Source: Oscillospiraceae bacterium (GTDB lineage: Bacteria > Bacillota > Clostridia > Oscillospirales > UBA929). From it: a stretch of DNA of 8,878 nucleotides. Where the stretch lies: positions 1 to 8,878 of the forward strand of contig JAISVO010000140.1 in the NCBI GenBank assembly GCA_031271525.1, written 5' to 3'. The position numbers were made by a program, and so were the translations under genes. Every line of letters starts with the position of its first letter. Positions within the stretch are counted from its first letter, which is position 1. Of this stretch, positions 1-6,767 are shown in pieces. Below the pieces are notes generated by a model, which ran no database searches, was not told where the DNA came from, and was given only the letters and a program-made list of their open reading frames with translations.

Positions 1-298
1 CACCGGCGCGGTGCCCTTCAGGGACGACAGCGATGTCGTCGAGGTGAAGTGTACGCTGGGCAGAAACGGCGTCTCCCCCCAGCCGGTCAAGGTCTATAAC
101 GACTACGTTGCCGGCCTGATGCGCGCCGTAAAGGCCTACGAAAAACTCACCGTCCGGGCGGCGATCAACGGCGACCGGGACATAGCTCTCGCCGCGCTGA
201 TGGCGCACCCCCTCGTCGGCGACTACGACAAGGCGGCCCCGATGCTGAGCGAGATGCTGGAGGCAAACCGGCAATACTTACCGAGGTTTTTTCAATAA
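1..298 (+). CDS. GH4 family glycosidase, C-terminal fragment (6-phospho-beta-glucosidase / alpha-glycosidase type)
   Basis: This is the last 98 codons of a gene cut by the window edge; the frame is open from base 2 to the TAA at 296-298. The fragment matches the C-terminal helical region of glycoside hydrolase family 4 (LicH/CelF-like). Visible hallmarks are VVEVKC followed by a G..P segment, then GLMRAVKAYEKLTVRAAINGD, ALMAHPLVGDYDKA and the ending EMLEANRQYLPRFF. Family 4 enzymes are cytoplasmic, use NAD+ and a divalent metal, and cleave glycosides (often 6-phosphorylated) by an oxidation-elimination mechanism. The NAD+-binding N-terminus and metal ligands lie outside the window, so anomer and phosphate specificity cannot be judged. 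It sits 28 bp upstream of the sugar kinase gene on the same strand, so the two are probably cotranscribed. Family assignment is good; substrate is unknown. Confidence 0.82.
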   Translation, partial: TGAVPFRDDSDVVEVKCTLGRNGVSPQPVKVYNDYVAGLMRAVKAYEKLTVRAAINGDRDIALAALMAHPLVGDYDKAAPMLSEMLEANRQYLPRFFQ

Positions 299-312
299 GG
301 CAATAAAATAAT

Positions 313-316
313 GAGG
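313..316 (+). promoter_or_regulatory. Ribosome binding site of the BadF-type kinase gene
   Basis: GAGG lies 10 nt before the ATG at 327. It supports that start, and the P-loop-like GVDGGGTKS then begins at residue 9, as usual for this family. The 28 bp between the GH4 stop and this ATG holds nothing else and no terminator hairpin. Confidence 0.6.
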
Positions 317-326
317 TAGATGCGGC

Positions 327-1328
327 ATGGGAACCAAACAATTGATTATCGGGGTGGACGGCGGCGGGACCAAGAGCCATCTGGCGGTCTTTAGCGAGGC
401 CGGGGAGTGTGTCGGGGCGGCGCGCTGCGGCCCCCTGAACCACGAATGCTTTGAGGACAGTTTTCAAGGGCTGGAGGCCGCGCTGCGCGAGTTTATCCTA
501 AGCGCCCTGCGGGACGCCGGCGCAAGCGTAACCGATGTGCGCTACGCCCTCTTCGGCATCGCCGGTGTGGACACCAAGGAGCAGCACACGGTCATCTCGG
601 GGATCCTGACAAGGATCGGGCTGCCGAGCTTCACCCTCTGCAACGACGCCTTTCTGGGAATCGCGGCGGGCTGTCCCGAAGGCACCGGTATCTGCGCCGT
701 CAACGGCACGGGAAGCGTCATGGCGGGAGTGGACGGTTCGGGCGCGTCCCTTCAGGTGGGCGGGATCGGGAGTCTGAGCGACGACCGGGGCGGAAGCGGC
801 TGGTACGGCTCCCAAGTCCTCAAGGCGGTTTACAGGGAACTCTACAAACACGCGAAAAAAACCGTCCTGACCCCGGCGATGCTCACCCTAATCGGTTCGG
901 CGGGGGAAGACGACTACATGGAAACCCTCACGACAGCGGTCAACAGCGAAACCCTTAACCGGGATGGGCTGAACCGCCTCGTCTTCATGGCGGCGGACGC
1001 CGGGGACGAGGTCGCCCTCGACATCCTAAAGGCGTCCGCCGAACACTACGCAGGCGGGATCGCCTACCTCGCGCAAAAGCTGGACTTCCCGAAGAGCGAA
1101 ACGCTGACAATCGCCTTCGTCGGTTCGGTCTTTGTTAAGGAGCGGGTAAAAATCCTTCCCCGCCTCGTCGAAACCGCGTTCCGGGCGATTCTGCCCGACC
1201 GCCCGGCGGTCTTTCTGAACCTCGAGACCGTCCCGGTGGCGGGAGCCGTCCTCTGGGCCGCGAAAATCGCCGGTATATCCCTTGGGATGGAGAGGATCAA
1301 ACCCGCTTTGGAGGGGCTGCTCCGATGA
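327..1328 (+). CDS. BadF/BadG/BcrA/BcrD-type sugar kinase (N-acetylglucosamine kinase-like)
   Basis: A 333-residue protein of the ASKHA ATPase fold, similar in length to N-acetylglucosamine kinase (NagK/MurK type). Visible motifs: phosphate-1 loop GVDGGGTKS (residues 9-17), FGIAGVD (76-82), the catalytic-type Asp in CNDAFLG (Asp107), phosphate-2 loop NGTGS (126-130), the glycine-rich GGIGSLSDDRGGSGWYG (145-161), and a C-terminal VGSVF plus VAGAVLWA adenosine-side segment. The 145-161 segment departs from the common GGWG..GDEGSAY form. Expected activity is ATP-dependent phosphorylation of an amino sugar or related sugar in the cytoplasm; the true substrate cannot be read from sequence. It follows a GH4 gene by 28 bp and overlaps the DUF4838 gene by 4 bp (ATGA), so it probably phosphorylates a sugar released or imported by this pathway. 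The activator ATPases of the same superfamily (BadF itself) are less likely, because no CoA-dehydratase genes or Fe-S cysteine motifs are seen. Confidence 0.85.
   Translation: MGTKQLIIGVDGGGTKSHLAVFSEAGECVGAARCGPLNHECFEDSFQGLEAALREFILSALRDAGASVTDVRYALFGIAGVDTKEQHTVISGILTRIGLPSFTLCNDAFLGIAAGCPEGTGICAVNGTGSVMAGVDGSGASLQVGGIGSLSDDRGGSGWYGSQVLKAVYRELYKHAKKTVLTPAMLTLIGSAGEDDYMETLTTAVNSETLNRDGLNRLVFMAADAGDEVALDILKASAEHYAGGIAYLAQKLDFPKSETLTIAFVGSVFVKERVKILPRLVETAFRAILPDRPAVFLNLETVPVAGAVLWAAKIAGISLGMERIKPALEGLLR
1310..1316 (+). promoter_or_regulatory. Ribosome binding site of the DUF4838 gene, inside the kinase gene
   Basis: GGAGGGG lies 8 nt before the ATG at 1325, within the last codons of the kinase gene. 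This near-perfect site fixes the start that makes the ATGA overlap and shows that the downstream gene can initiate efficiently as well as be coupled. Confidence 0.7.
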
Positions 1329-3238
1329 TCATTAAAATCTGTTATGGCGCTCCCGACGCTCCCGTCCGCTTCGCGGCGCGGGAGCTGCGGAGGTATCTCA
1401 AAAAGATCGATCCCGCCCGCGAGGCCGTTATCCTTCGCGCGCAGGACGGGGAGATCACGGGCGGGCTGACCCTCCGTATCGACCCGGACGCCGTCCCGGT
1501 CCCCGACCATACCCTCGACGACGCCGTGATGATCGACGTGGAGGACGGCAGAGGCGTGATCGCCGGAGTCAACGCCCGGAGCGTCCTGATCGGCGCGTAC
1601 CGCTACCTTCGGGAGCTTGGCTGCGCGTGGCTCTTCCCGGGTGAGCACGGCGAAACGGTCCCCCGCGGGGGACTGAACAAAACGGTTCGTGTCCGGGAAG
1701 CCGCCAGTTACCGGCACCGGGGGATGTGCATCGAGGGGGCGGTCTCCGCCGACCACATCCGGGACGTTTTGGACTGGCTTCCGAAGGTCGGGATGAACGG
1801 CTGGTTCAACCAGTTCATGGTCCCCTTCGCCATTTATGACCGATGGTACCGGCATCCGGACAACCCCGGGCTGCCAAGCGATACCCTCACCATCGGGGAG
1901 GTTGACGCCCTCACGAAGGAACTGGACACCGAAATCGCCGAACGGGGGTTGATGCTCCACAGCGCGGGACACGGTTGGACCTGCGAACCCTTCGGTATCG
2001 AAGGCACCGGCTGGGAGCACAAGGATTACTATGTCCCGCCCGAGTCGCTCCCGCTCTTGGCCGAGGTCAACGGACAGCGCGGGCTGATGTACGGCTTGCC
2101 GCTGAACACCCAGATGTGCTATTCAAACGACGCGGTGCTGGACCGCATTACCGACGCGGTGACCGCCCGCTGCAAAGAGAACCCGCACATCACCTACCTC
2201 CACTTCTGGCTGGCCGACGGGGAGAACAACCACTGCGAGTGCGAAAACTGCCGTGATACCCGCCCGTCCGACTTCTATGTGCGGTACTTAAACCATTTGG
2301 ATGCGGAGCTGACCAAGCGGGGGATCGGCACAAAGATTGTCTTTTTGATCTACAGCGACCTCCTCTGGGAACCGCAGACCGAAAAGCTGAACAACCCCGA
2401 ACGGTTCGTCTTGATGTTCGCCCCGATCACCCGCACCTATGCGACGACGTACGCCGAAGGGTTTTCATCAGAGGCTGCGGAGCTGCCGGACTATACGCGG
2501 AACAGGCTGACTATGCCCCGGACGGTGAGTGAGAACGTCGCCCGGCTGCGCCGCTGGCAGGAGCGGACGGAGGTGGGGGACGGTTTCATCTTCGACTACC
2601 ACTTCATGTGGGATCATTTCCGGGACCTCGGCGGGATGAAGATCTCCCGGGTTCTGTTCGAGGATATGAAGGGGCTGGACGCTTTGGGGCTGAACGGGAT
2701 GGTGAGCTGTCAGCTACAGCGGGCGTTCTTCCCCACCGGGCTTGGCGTCAGCCTGATGGCGGCGGCCCTTTGGGACAAAACCGCCGATTTCGATACGGAG
2801 GCGGAACGCTACCTCCGCTCCGCATTTGGGGCGGACTGGCGCAAGGTGTCCAGATACCTGACCCGGCTCTCCGAGCTGTGCGACCCGGCGTATCTTCGCC
2901 ACGAGCGCCCGCAGGTTGACAAAACCGCCGTTTCATCCTTCCGGAAAGCGGCGGCGCTGGCCGCCCGGTTTGCGGAAACCTCCGGAATACATGCGGACGC
3001 CGACCCGTCCGGGCCGTGGGGGATCCTCCGCGCGAGCGCCGAGTACGCCCAATTGGTCTTGGACGCGCTAATCCATAAGGCGGGTGGCGGCGACCGGAGG
3101 ACGCTCGCCGCAAAGTGGCGGAAGCTTGCGAAATGGGTTCGGGAGAACGAGCTGCGGCTGGCGGTTGCGCTGGATGTCTACTACTTTAACCGCACGATGA
3201 AAAGCATCCTCCTGCGGGACGACATGGTGCTCTTTTGA
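1325..3238 (+). CDS. DUF4838 / alpha-glucuronidase-like TIM-barrel protein, putative cytoplasmic glycoside hydrolase
   Basis: A 637-residue protein with no signal peptide. Residues 1-125 resemble the small alpha/beta domain that precedes the barrel in GH20/GH67-type enzymes: RFAARELRRYLKKI (15-28), then ARSVLIGAYRYLRELGCAWLFPGEHGETVP (84-113). The DUF4838-type catalytic barrel follows, with RHRGMCIEGAV (130-140), LPKVGMNGWFNQF (152-164), YLHFWLADGEN (291-301) and the cysteine cluster C304-E-C306-x-x-C309. The C-terminal 150 residues look helical. D298 and E300 beside the Cys cluster are candidate active-site acids; this is inference. The family is little characterised, so the substrate is unknown; an acidic or N-acetylated sugar residue is plausible from the GH67/GH20 resemblance and the adjacent NagK-like kinase. 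It overlaps the kinase gene by 4 bp (ATGA) and the next gene by 4 bp (TTGA). The lack of a signal peptide is notable, since many related proteins are exported. Confidence 0.75.
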   Translation: MIIKICYGAPDAPVRFAARELRRYLKKIDPAREAVILRAQDGEITGGLTLRIDPDAVPVPDHTLDDAVMIDVEDGRGVIAGVNARSVLIGAYRYLRELGCAWLFPGEHGETVPRGGLNKTVRVREAASYRHRGMCIEGAVSADHIRDVLDWLPKVGMNGWFNQFMVPFAIYDRWYRHPDNPGLPSDTLTIGEVDALTKELDTEIAERGLMLHSAGHGWTCEPFGIEGTGWEHKDYYVPPESLPLLAEVNGQRGLMYGLPLNTQMCYSNDAVLDRITDAVTARCKENPHITYLHFWLADGENNHCECENCRDTRPSDFYVRYLNHLDAELTKRGIGTKIVFLIYSDLLWEPQTEKLNNPERFVLMFAPITRTYATTYAEGFSSEAAELPDYTRNRLTMPRTVSENVARLRRWQERTEVGDGFIFDYHFMWDHFRDLGGMKISRVLFEDMKGLDALGLNGMVSCQLQRAFFPTGLGVSLMAAALWDKTADFDTEAERYLRSAFGADWRKVSRYLTRLSELCDPAYLRHERPQVDKTAVSSFRKAAALAARFAETSGIHADADPSGPWGILRASAEYAQLVLDALIHKAGGGDRRTLAAKWRKLAKWVRENELRLAVALDVYYFNRTMKSILLRDDMVLF

Positions 3239-4059
3239 ACCCCGAGATTACGGTCCAAGTCTACGCCGGAGGCTATTCGGAGGAGCCGGTTCCTCTTGCC
3301 GTCGTGCTGGATAAATTGACGCTGATCCAAAATCACATCCCGGTCAACCGGGTGATCATCGGTTGGTCCCCCTCGCAATCGCTGTACCGAGGTGTCGGAG
3401 ACTATTTGAGGGAACGCGGGATGGAGTTTTTCCTCTGGCTCCCCGTTTTCGCGGCCGAGGATTTTTCCTTTACGGACCCAGAGGACCCCAAAATCCTCCA
3501 AACCGTACTGGATACGTATGACGCCCGCTTCGGGGGTCTTGGGTTCGGCGGCGTTTTCCTCGATCGGATCCGTTACCCCGCCGACGGGCGGGATCACGGC
3601 GCGAACTGCGGCGCCGTCACCGGGGCGGTCGCCGCGCTGAGCGCCGAGTTCCGCAAGCGCGGATTGAAAATCGGGCTGGATGTCTTTGCCCCCTTTTTGA
3701 GCCGGAGGGTGGGTCAGGACATCCCCGCGCTGAGCAATTACGCGGACTTCGTCAAGCCGATGATGTACCTCCGCACAGACGCCCCCGCCGGGATTCCCTA
3801 TGAGACGCGCACCATGCCTGATAAACCCGATCTGGCGCACTGCCGGCGGGACATCGCGGGGTTGGCGGAAGCCAGCGCCTGTCCGGTGTACGCCGGGGTG
3901 GAATGGAATGTTGTTCCGGGGATCGCGGACCCGGACCCGCCCTATCTGCGGGACAGTCTGTCGGCGTATGCCGAAGCCGGCGCGCGCGGCTTTGTGCTGT
4001 CTTGGAACGCGCTGGACGCGCCCATTGCGAACATCGCGGCGTTGAGCGGAGTATTGTAA
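3235..4059 (+). CDS. Putative TIM-barrel glycoside hydrolase resembling DUF4015/GHL13
   Basis: A 274-residue protein without signal peptide or membrane segment. It reads as a compact TIM barrel: FFLWLPVFA (65-73), GFGGVFLDRIRYPADGR (103-119), LKIGLDVFAPF (144-154), RVGQDIPALSNYADFVKPMMY (158-178), CPVYAGVEWN (216-225) and GFVLSWNAL (252-260). The order D-x-IRYP, then G-x-DVF, then GQD...D-x-V-x-PMMY matches the DUF4015/GHL13 putative glycosyl hydrolase pattern as I know it. D110, D149, D171 and E223 are candidate functional acids (inference). The start is a TTG at 3235 inside the DUF4838 stop (TTGA) with no clear Shine-Dalgarno site, so translation probably depends on ribosomes finishing the upstream gene. 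An ATG start (M63) would delete the first barrel strands and is unlikely. It is the last gene of the block, just before the convergent hairpin. Function is not established. Confidence 0.6.
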   Translation: MNPEITVQVYAGGYSEEPVPLAVVLDKLTLIQNHIPVNRVIIGWSPSQSLYRGVGDYLRERGMEFFLWLPVFAAEDFSFTDPEDPKILQTVLDTYDARFGGLGFGGVFLDRIRYPADGRDHGANCGAVTGAVAALSAEFRKRGLKIGLDVFAPFLSRRVGQDIPALSNYADFVKPMMYLRTDAPAGIPYETRTMPDKPDLAHCRRDIAGLAEASACPVYAGVEWNVVPGIADPDPPYLRDSLSAYAEAGARGFVLSWNALDAPIANIAALSGVL

Positions 4060-4090
4060 AAAAACGGGGGGCGATTTCGGTCGTCCCCCG
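4058..4090 (-). terminator. Intrinsic terminator between convergent genes (strong on the minus strand)
   Basis: A 10-bp stem pairs 4065-4074 (CGGGGGGCGA) with 4081-4090 (TCGTCCCCCG), with one G-T wobble and a 6-nt loop TTTCGG. On the minus strand it is followed directly by seven T (4064-4058), the classic Rho-independent form, ending transcription of the carboxypeptidase gene whose stop is at 4140. On the plus strand the stem begins 5 nt after the stop of the last operon gene but is followed only by a pyrimidine-rich CACTTTCCTC, so termination there should be weaker. Its A-tract overlaps the plus-strand stop codon. Confidence 0.85.
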
Positions 4091-4139
4091 CACTTTCCTC
4101 TATAACGCCGTCTCAGGTTGTTCGCTGTTATCTGTCTCG

Positions 4140-5195
4140 TCATCCCGCTTCCGCGATGGCCGTACCCTCCAGACGGTAGTAGGTTCCGATATACTCCTCG
4201 AAGGTCGCGATTCCCTCTTCGTGCATCTTGCTGGCGTCGTCCGCGCCGATATACCGCCAGTGCCAAGGCTCGAAACGATAGCCGGTCACCGACTCCTCCG
4301 TCTCGGGGTACCGGAGGATAAAACCGTACTCGTGGGCGTGATCCAGCATCCATGCGTACTGTTCGGTGTCTTGGAAATTCGCGTTGCGCAGGCTGCCGTT
4401 CTTCGGCCAAGTGTGGAGCAGGTCGATTGTCAGTCCGGTCTGGTGCTCCGAGTGCCCCGCCCTCGCAGAATAGGTGTCGGCGACCTCAATGCCGTCGGCG
4501 CGGGCATACCGGGCGAACAGCGCTTTTTGGTAGGAAAAGCTGCGGTACGCCGATATGGCGATCAGCTGTTTGCCAAGGTCCTTCTTCACGGCGGCCCGCA
4601 TATCCTCAAACGCCGTGGCGGCTTCGTCCGTCATCAGCAACTCGTAACCGCTGATCGCCCGGAGGTTCTCCGGCGCGAAGCCGGCGGGGAGCTGATAGTT
4701 TTTGTTGCAAAACACCAACAGCCCGTCCGGGTCTTGGATCTGGGTGATCCCTTTATAGTAGCCGTAATCGGCGTTGACGTTGACCAGCGCCAGCGCCGTT
4801 GTTTCGGTCATGTCGGGGTACGAGCGGAGGAAGCGGCGGTACCGTTCCTGAAACTCCGGCTTGTAGTGGGCGTAGACCGCGAGGGAGTCCTCCTCCTTCG
4901 GCTCGGGCGGGGCGGAAATCCCCCCCGCCACCGACAGGTCAGAGATCAGCGGGATGTCCTCCCCGCCAAGCGACTCGTCGGCGCCCTCAATCGCCGCGTC
5001 CACGTTGGGCGTCTCCTCCGGCGAGGGGACCGGTGCGTCCGGCGACGGAGCGGAAGCAGCCGGCGGCGCGGGGTGTCCTTCCGTCAGCTCAGCGGCCTTG
5101 CTCCCGGCATATCGGATGACAAGCTTGAGGTGCGAACAGGAGGACAGCAGAAGGACCGCCGCCAGCGCGGCACAAACAAGCTTCGTTCGTTTCAT
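4140..5195 (-). CDS. M15B D-alanyl-D-alanine (or L,D-) carboxypeptidase, VanY/DacB-like lipoprotein
   Basis: A 351-residue secreted lipoprotein. Residues 1-20 form a signal peptide with KR charges, a hydrophobic core and lipobox LSSC (Cys20), so the mature protein should be tethered to the outer face of the membrane. Residues about 38-103 are a Pro/Ala/Ser/Glu-rich low-complexity linker. The peptidase M15 domain follows at about 130-345: SAYRSF (215-220), zinc-binding SEHQTGLTID (249-258; ligands H251 and D258), and FEPWHWRYIG (308-317; catalytic E309, zinc ligand H312). The enzyme should trim the terminal D-Ala of peptidoglycan stem peptides, or the tetrapeptide D-Ala if LdcB-like; these are hard to tell apart by eye. 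It lies 84 bp downstream of abfA with its own ribosome binding site and probable promoter, so it is likely separate from the arabinofuranosidase in function. No vanRS/vanHAX neighbours are visible, so glycopeptide resistance is not implied. Confidence 0.9.
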   Translation of the reverse strand: MKRTKLVCAALAAVLLLSSCSHLKLVIRYAGSKAAELTEGHPAPPAASAPSPDAPVPSPEETPNVDAAIEGADESLGGEDIPLISDLSVAGGISAPPEPKEEDSLAVYAHYKPEFQERYRRFLRSYPDMTETTALALVNVNADYGYYKGITQIQDPDGLLVFCNKNYQLPAGFAPENLRAISGYELLMTDEAATAFEDMRAAVKKDLGKQLIAISAYRSFSYQKALFARYARADGIEVADTYSARAGHSEHQTGLTIDLLHTWPKNGSLRNANFQDTEQYAWMLDHAHEYGFILRYPETEESVTGYRFEPWHWRYIGADDASKMHEEGIATFEEYIGTYYRLEGTAIAEAG

Positions 5196-5200
5196 CCAAT

Positions 5201-5206
5201 CCCCCC
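5201..5206 (-). promoter_or_regulatory. Ribosome binding site of the carboxypeptidase gene
   Basis: The minus strand reads GGGGGG 5 nt before the ATG at 5195. It supports that start, which also gives a complete lipoprotein signal peptide. Confidence 0.55.
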
Positions 5207-5228
5207 AAAGGCTTCTTGCGTTACCGGT

Positions 5229-5260
5229 ATTATGTTAACACACAGACCGGAAAAATACAA
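5229..5260 (-). promoter_or_regulatory. Possible sigma-A promoter of the carboxypeptidase gene
   Basis: In the AT-rich 84-bp gap, the minus strand offers TTGTAT (5260-5255) as a -35 and TAACAT 17 nt later as a -10, immediately followed by the better hexamer match CATAAT (5234-5229). CATAAT has 20 nt spacing to TTGTAT, which is too long, so the -10 is ambiguous. The gap contrasts sharply in AT content with the flanking coding DNA. This is a plausible promoter only. Confidence 0.35.
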
Positions 5261-5270
5261 GCTTTTTCCG
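5248..5270 (-). terminator. Hairpin just after the abfA stop, possible weak terminator
   Basis: CGGAAAAA and TTTTTCCG form an 8-bp inverted repeat around a 7-nt loop, 9 nt after the abfA stop codon. The stem is mostly A-T and the T-run is inside the 3' arm rather than after it, so it is not a canonical terminator. It overlaps the possible -35 of the carboxypeptidase gene, and it may simply be a partial terminator or attenuator. Confidence 0.35.
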
Positions 5271-5279
5271 ACAGATTTT

Positions 5280-6767
5280 TCACACCATCGTAATCTTTGT
5301 CACAGAGCAGGGGGGCAGGAGGGCGACCATCTGGGTGCCGGTCCTGTTGTGCTCCTCCAAGGTGATGCCGGCGAACCCGGCCGGCTTCACCGCTTCTGGC
5401 TCGGCAAAGGTGTTTTTCGCGTGTATGGGGCCGGTCAGAACCTCGGCGTCCCGCACCGTGAGGCGTCGTCCCAGCAGGGAAATCGGCACCTCCGCCGGCG
5501 CGTCCGCCGACAGGTTCGCGACCGTCAGGGTTACCGTCCCGTCCCGGTCCGCCGTCGCCGAATGGGAGAGGGACGGTGTCCCTTCCGTCATGGGGCAGAG
5601 CTGGTGGCTCTCCAGAAGGGACGCGTCCTGATGCCCGGACAGCATCGAAAAGACATGGTAGGTCGGCGTCCTGACCAGCTTTTCCCCGTCGGTGAGGATG
5701 ACCGCCTGCAAGACGTTCGCGAGCTGCGCGATATTCGCCATATGCACGATGTCGGCGTGGCTGTTGAAGATGTGGAGCGAGGCGGCCGCCACCAGCGCGT
5801 CCCGCATGGTGTTCTGCTGATGGAGGAAGCCGGGGTTTGTCCCGGGTTCGGGGTCGTGCCATGTCCCCCACTCGTCGAAGATGATCTTTACCCGTTTGTC
5901 GGGGTCGAACCGGAGCATCACCCCGGCGTGGCGCTTGATGATCTCGTCCAGCCATAAAGCTTTCTTCAGGGTCGTGTAGTAGTCCGTTACCGAAAAATCG
6001 GTGGCGGAGCCTTTGGCCCCCCAATGCCCGGTCAGGGTGTAGTAGTGGAGGCTCAGTCCGTCCATCGCTCCGGCCGCTTTGTCCATCACCTCGGCGGTCC
6101 AGCAGAGGTTCAGGCGGTCCGCGCCGTAGTCGCACCCCGGACCGCAGGCGACCTTATAGATTTTGTTGGTCCCGTAGTTCCGTACGTACGTGGCATACCG
6201 GCGGTAGAGGTCGGCGTAATAGCCGGCGCGCATATTGCCGCCGCAGCCCCAGTTCTCGTTGCCGATTCCGAAGTATTTTACCGCCCACGGGTCGTCCCTC
6301 CCGTTTTGCCGCCGGAGGGCCGCCATCGGGGATTCGCCCGGGAAGGTCATGTACTCGACCCACTCCTGCATCTCGGCGACCTCGCCGCTCCCAAGGTTCC
6401 CGTTGATGTACGGCTCGCACCCCAGCTGAGCGCACAGGTCCAAAAACTCATGGGTGCCGAAAGAGTTGTCCTCCACCACCCCGCCCCAGTGGGTGTTGAC
6501 CATCCGCTTCCGATTCCCGCCGATCCCGTCCTTCCAGTGGTACTCGTCGGCGAAGCAGCCGCCCGGCCAGCGCAGGACGGGGATCTTCATCTCTCTGAGC
6601 GCCGCGACGGCGTCGGAACGGATCCCGTTTACATTCGGGATCGGACTGTCCTTCCCCACATACAGCCCCTCGTAGATACAGCGCCCGAGGTGTTCGGAGA
6701 AGTGCCCGTAGATGTACTTGCTGACGGTGTCTTTTCGGTACTCCGTGTTGATCGCGATCCGGTTCAT
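5280..6767 (-). CDS. abfA: GH51 alpha-L-arabinofuranosidase
   Basis: A 495-residue protein of typical length for intracellular GH51 arabinofuranosidases. The (beta/alpha)8 barrel carries the N-terminal YGHFSEHLGRCIYEGL (20-35) and RWPGGCFADEYHWKDGIG (66-83), the acid/base glutamate in GNENWGCGG (E171), HYYTLTGHW (241-249), and the nucleophile in FDEWGTWH (E299). A C-terminal beta-sandwich follows from about residue 390. It should release terminal L-arabinofuranosyl residues from arabinan or arabinoxylan oligosaccharides in the cytoplasm, since no signal peptide is present. The ATG at 6767 overlaps the purD stop (ATGA) and has an AGAGGG site 7 nt upstream, so it is cotranscribed and probably coupled with purD, an unusual partner. 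No other arabinose gene or transporter is in the window. A hairpin follows the stop. Confidence 0.95.
   Translation of the reverse strand: MNRIAINTEYRKDTVSKYIYGHFSEHLGRCIYEGLYVGKDSPIPNVNGIRSDAVAALREMKIPVLRWPGGCFADEYHWKDGIGGNRKRMVNTHWGGVVEDNSFGTHEFLDLCAQLGCEPYINGNLGSGEVAEMQEWVEYMTFPGESPMAALRRQNGRDDPWAVKYFGIGNENWGCGGNMRAGYYADLYRRYATYVRNYGTNKIYKVACGPGCDYGADRLNLCWTAEVMDKAAGAMDGLSLHYYTLTGHWGAKGSATDFSVTDYYTTLKKALWLDEIIKRHAGVMLRFDPDKRVKIIFDEWGTWHDPEPGTNPGFLHQQNTMRDALVAAASLHIFNSHADIVHMANIAQLANVLQAVILTDGEKLVRTPTYHVFSMLSGHQDASLLESHQLCPMTEGTPSLSHSATADRDGTVTLTVANLSADAPAEVPISLLGRRLTVRDAEVLTGPIHAKNTFAEPEAVKPAGFAGITLEEHNRTGTQMVALLPPCSVTKITMV

Noticed and set aside
1064..2020. Minus-strand open frame of 318 codons
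   Set aside because: It lies antisense across the kinase/DUF4838 junction and has no domain-like sequence.
3181..4410. Minus-strand open frame of 409 codons
   Set aside because: It is antisense to the barrel gene and crosses both the convergent terminator and the carboxypeptidase 3' end; its Arg/Pro-rich composition indicates a shadow frame.
4140..5195. Glycopeptide-resistance vanY
   Set aside because: The M15B family fits, but no vanRS, vanHAX or vanXY neighbours are present, so a general cell-wall carboxypeptidase is the safer call.
3903..5957. Plus-strand open frame of 684 codons
   Set aside because: It runs antisense through the carboxypeptidase and abfA genes, is rich in Arg/Val/Gly typical of GC-rich shadow frames, and matches no family I know.
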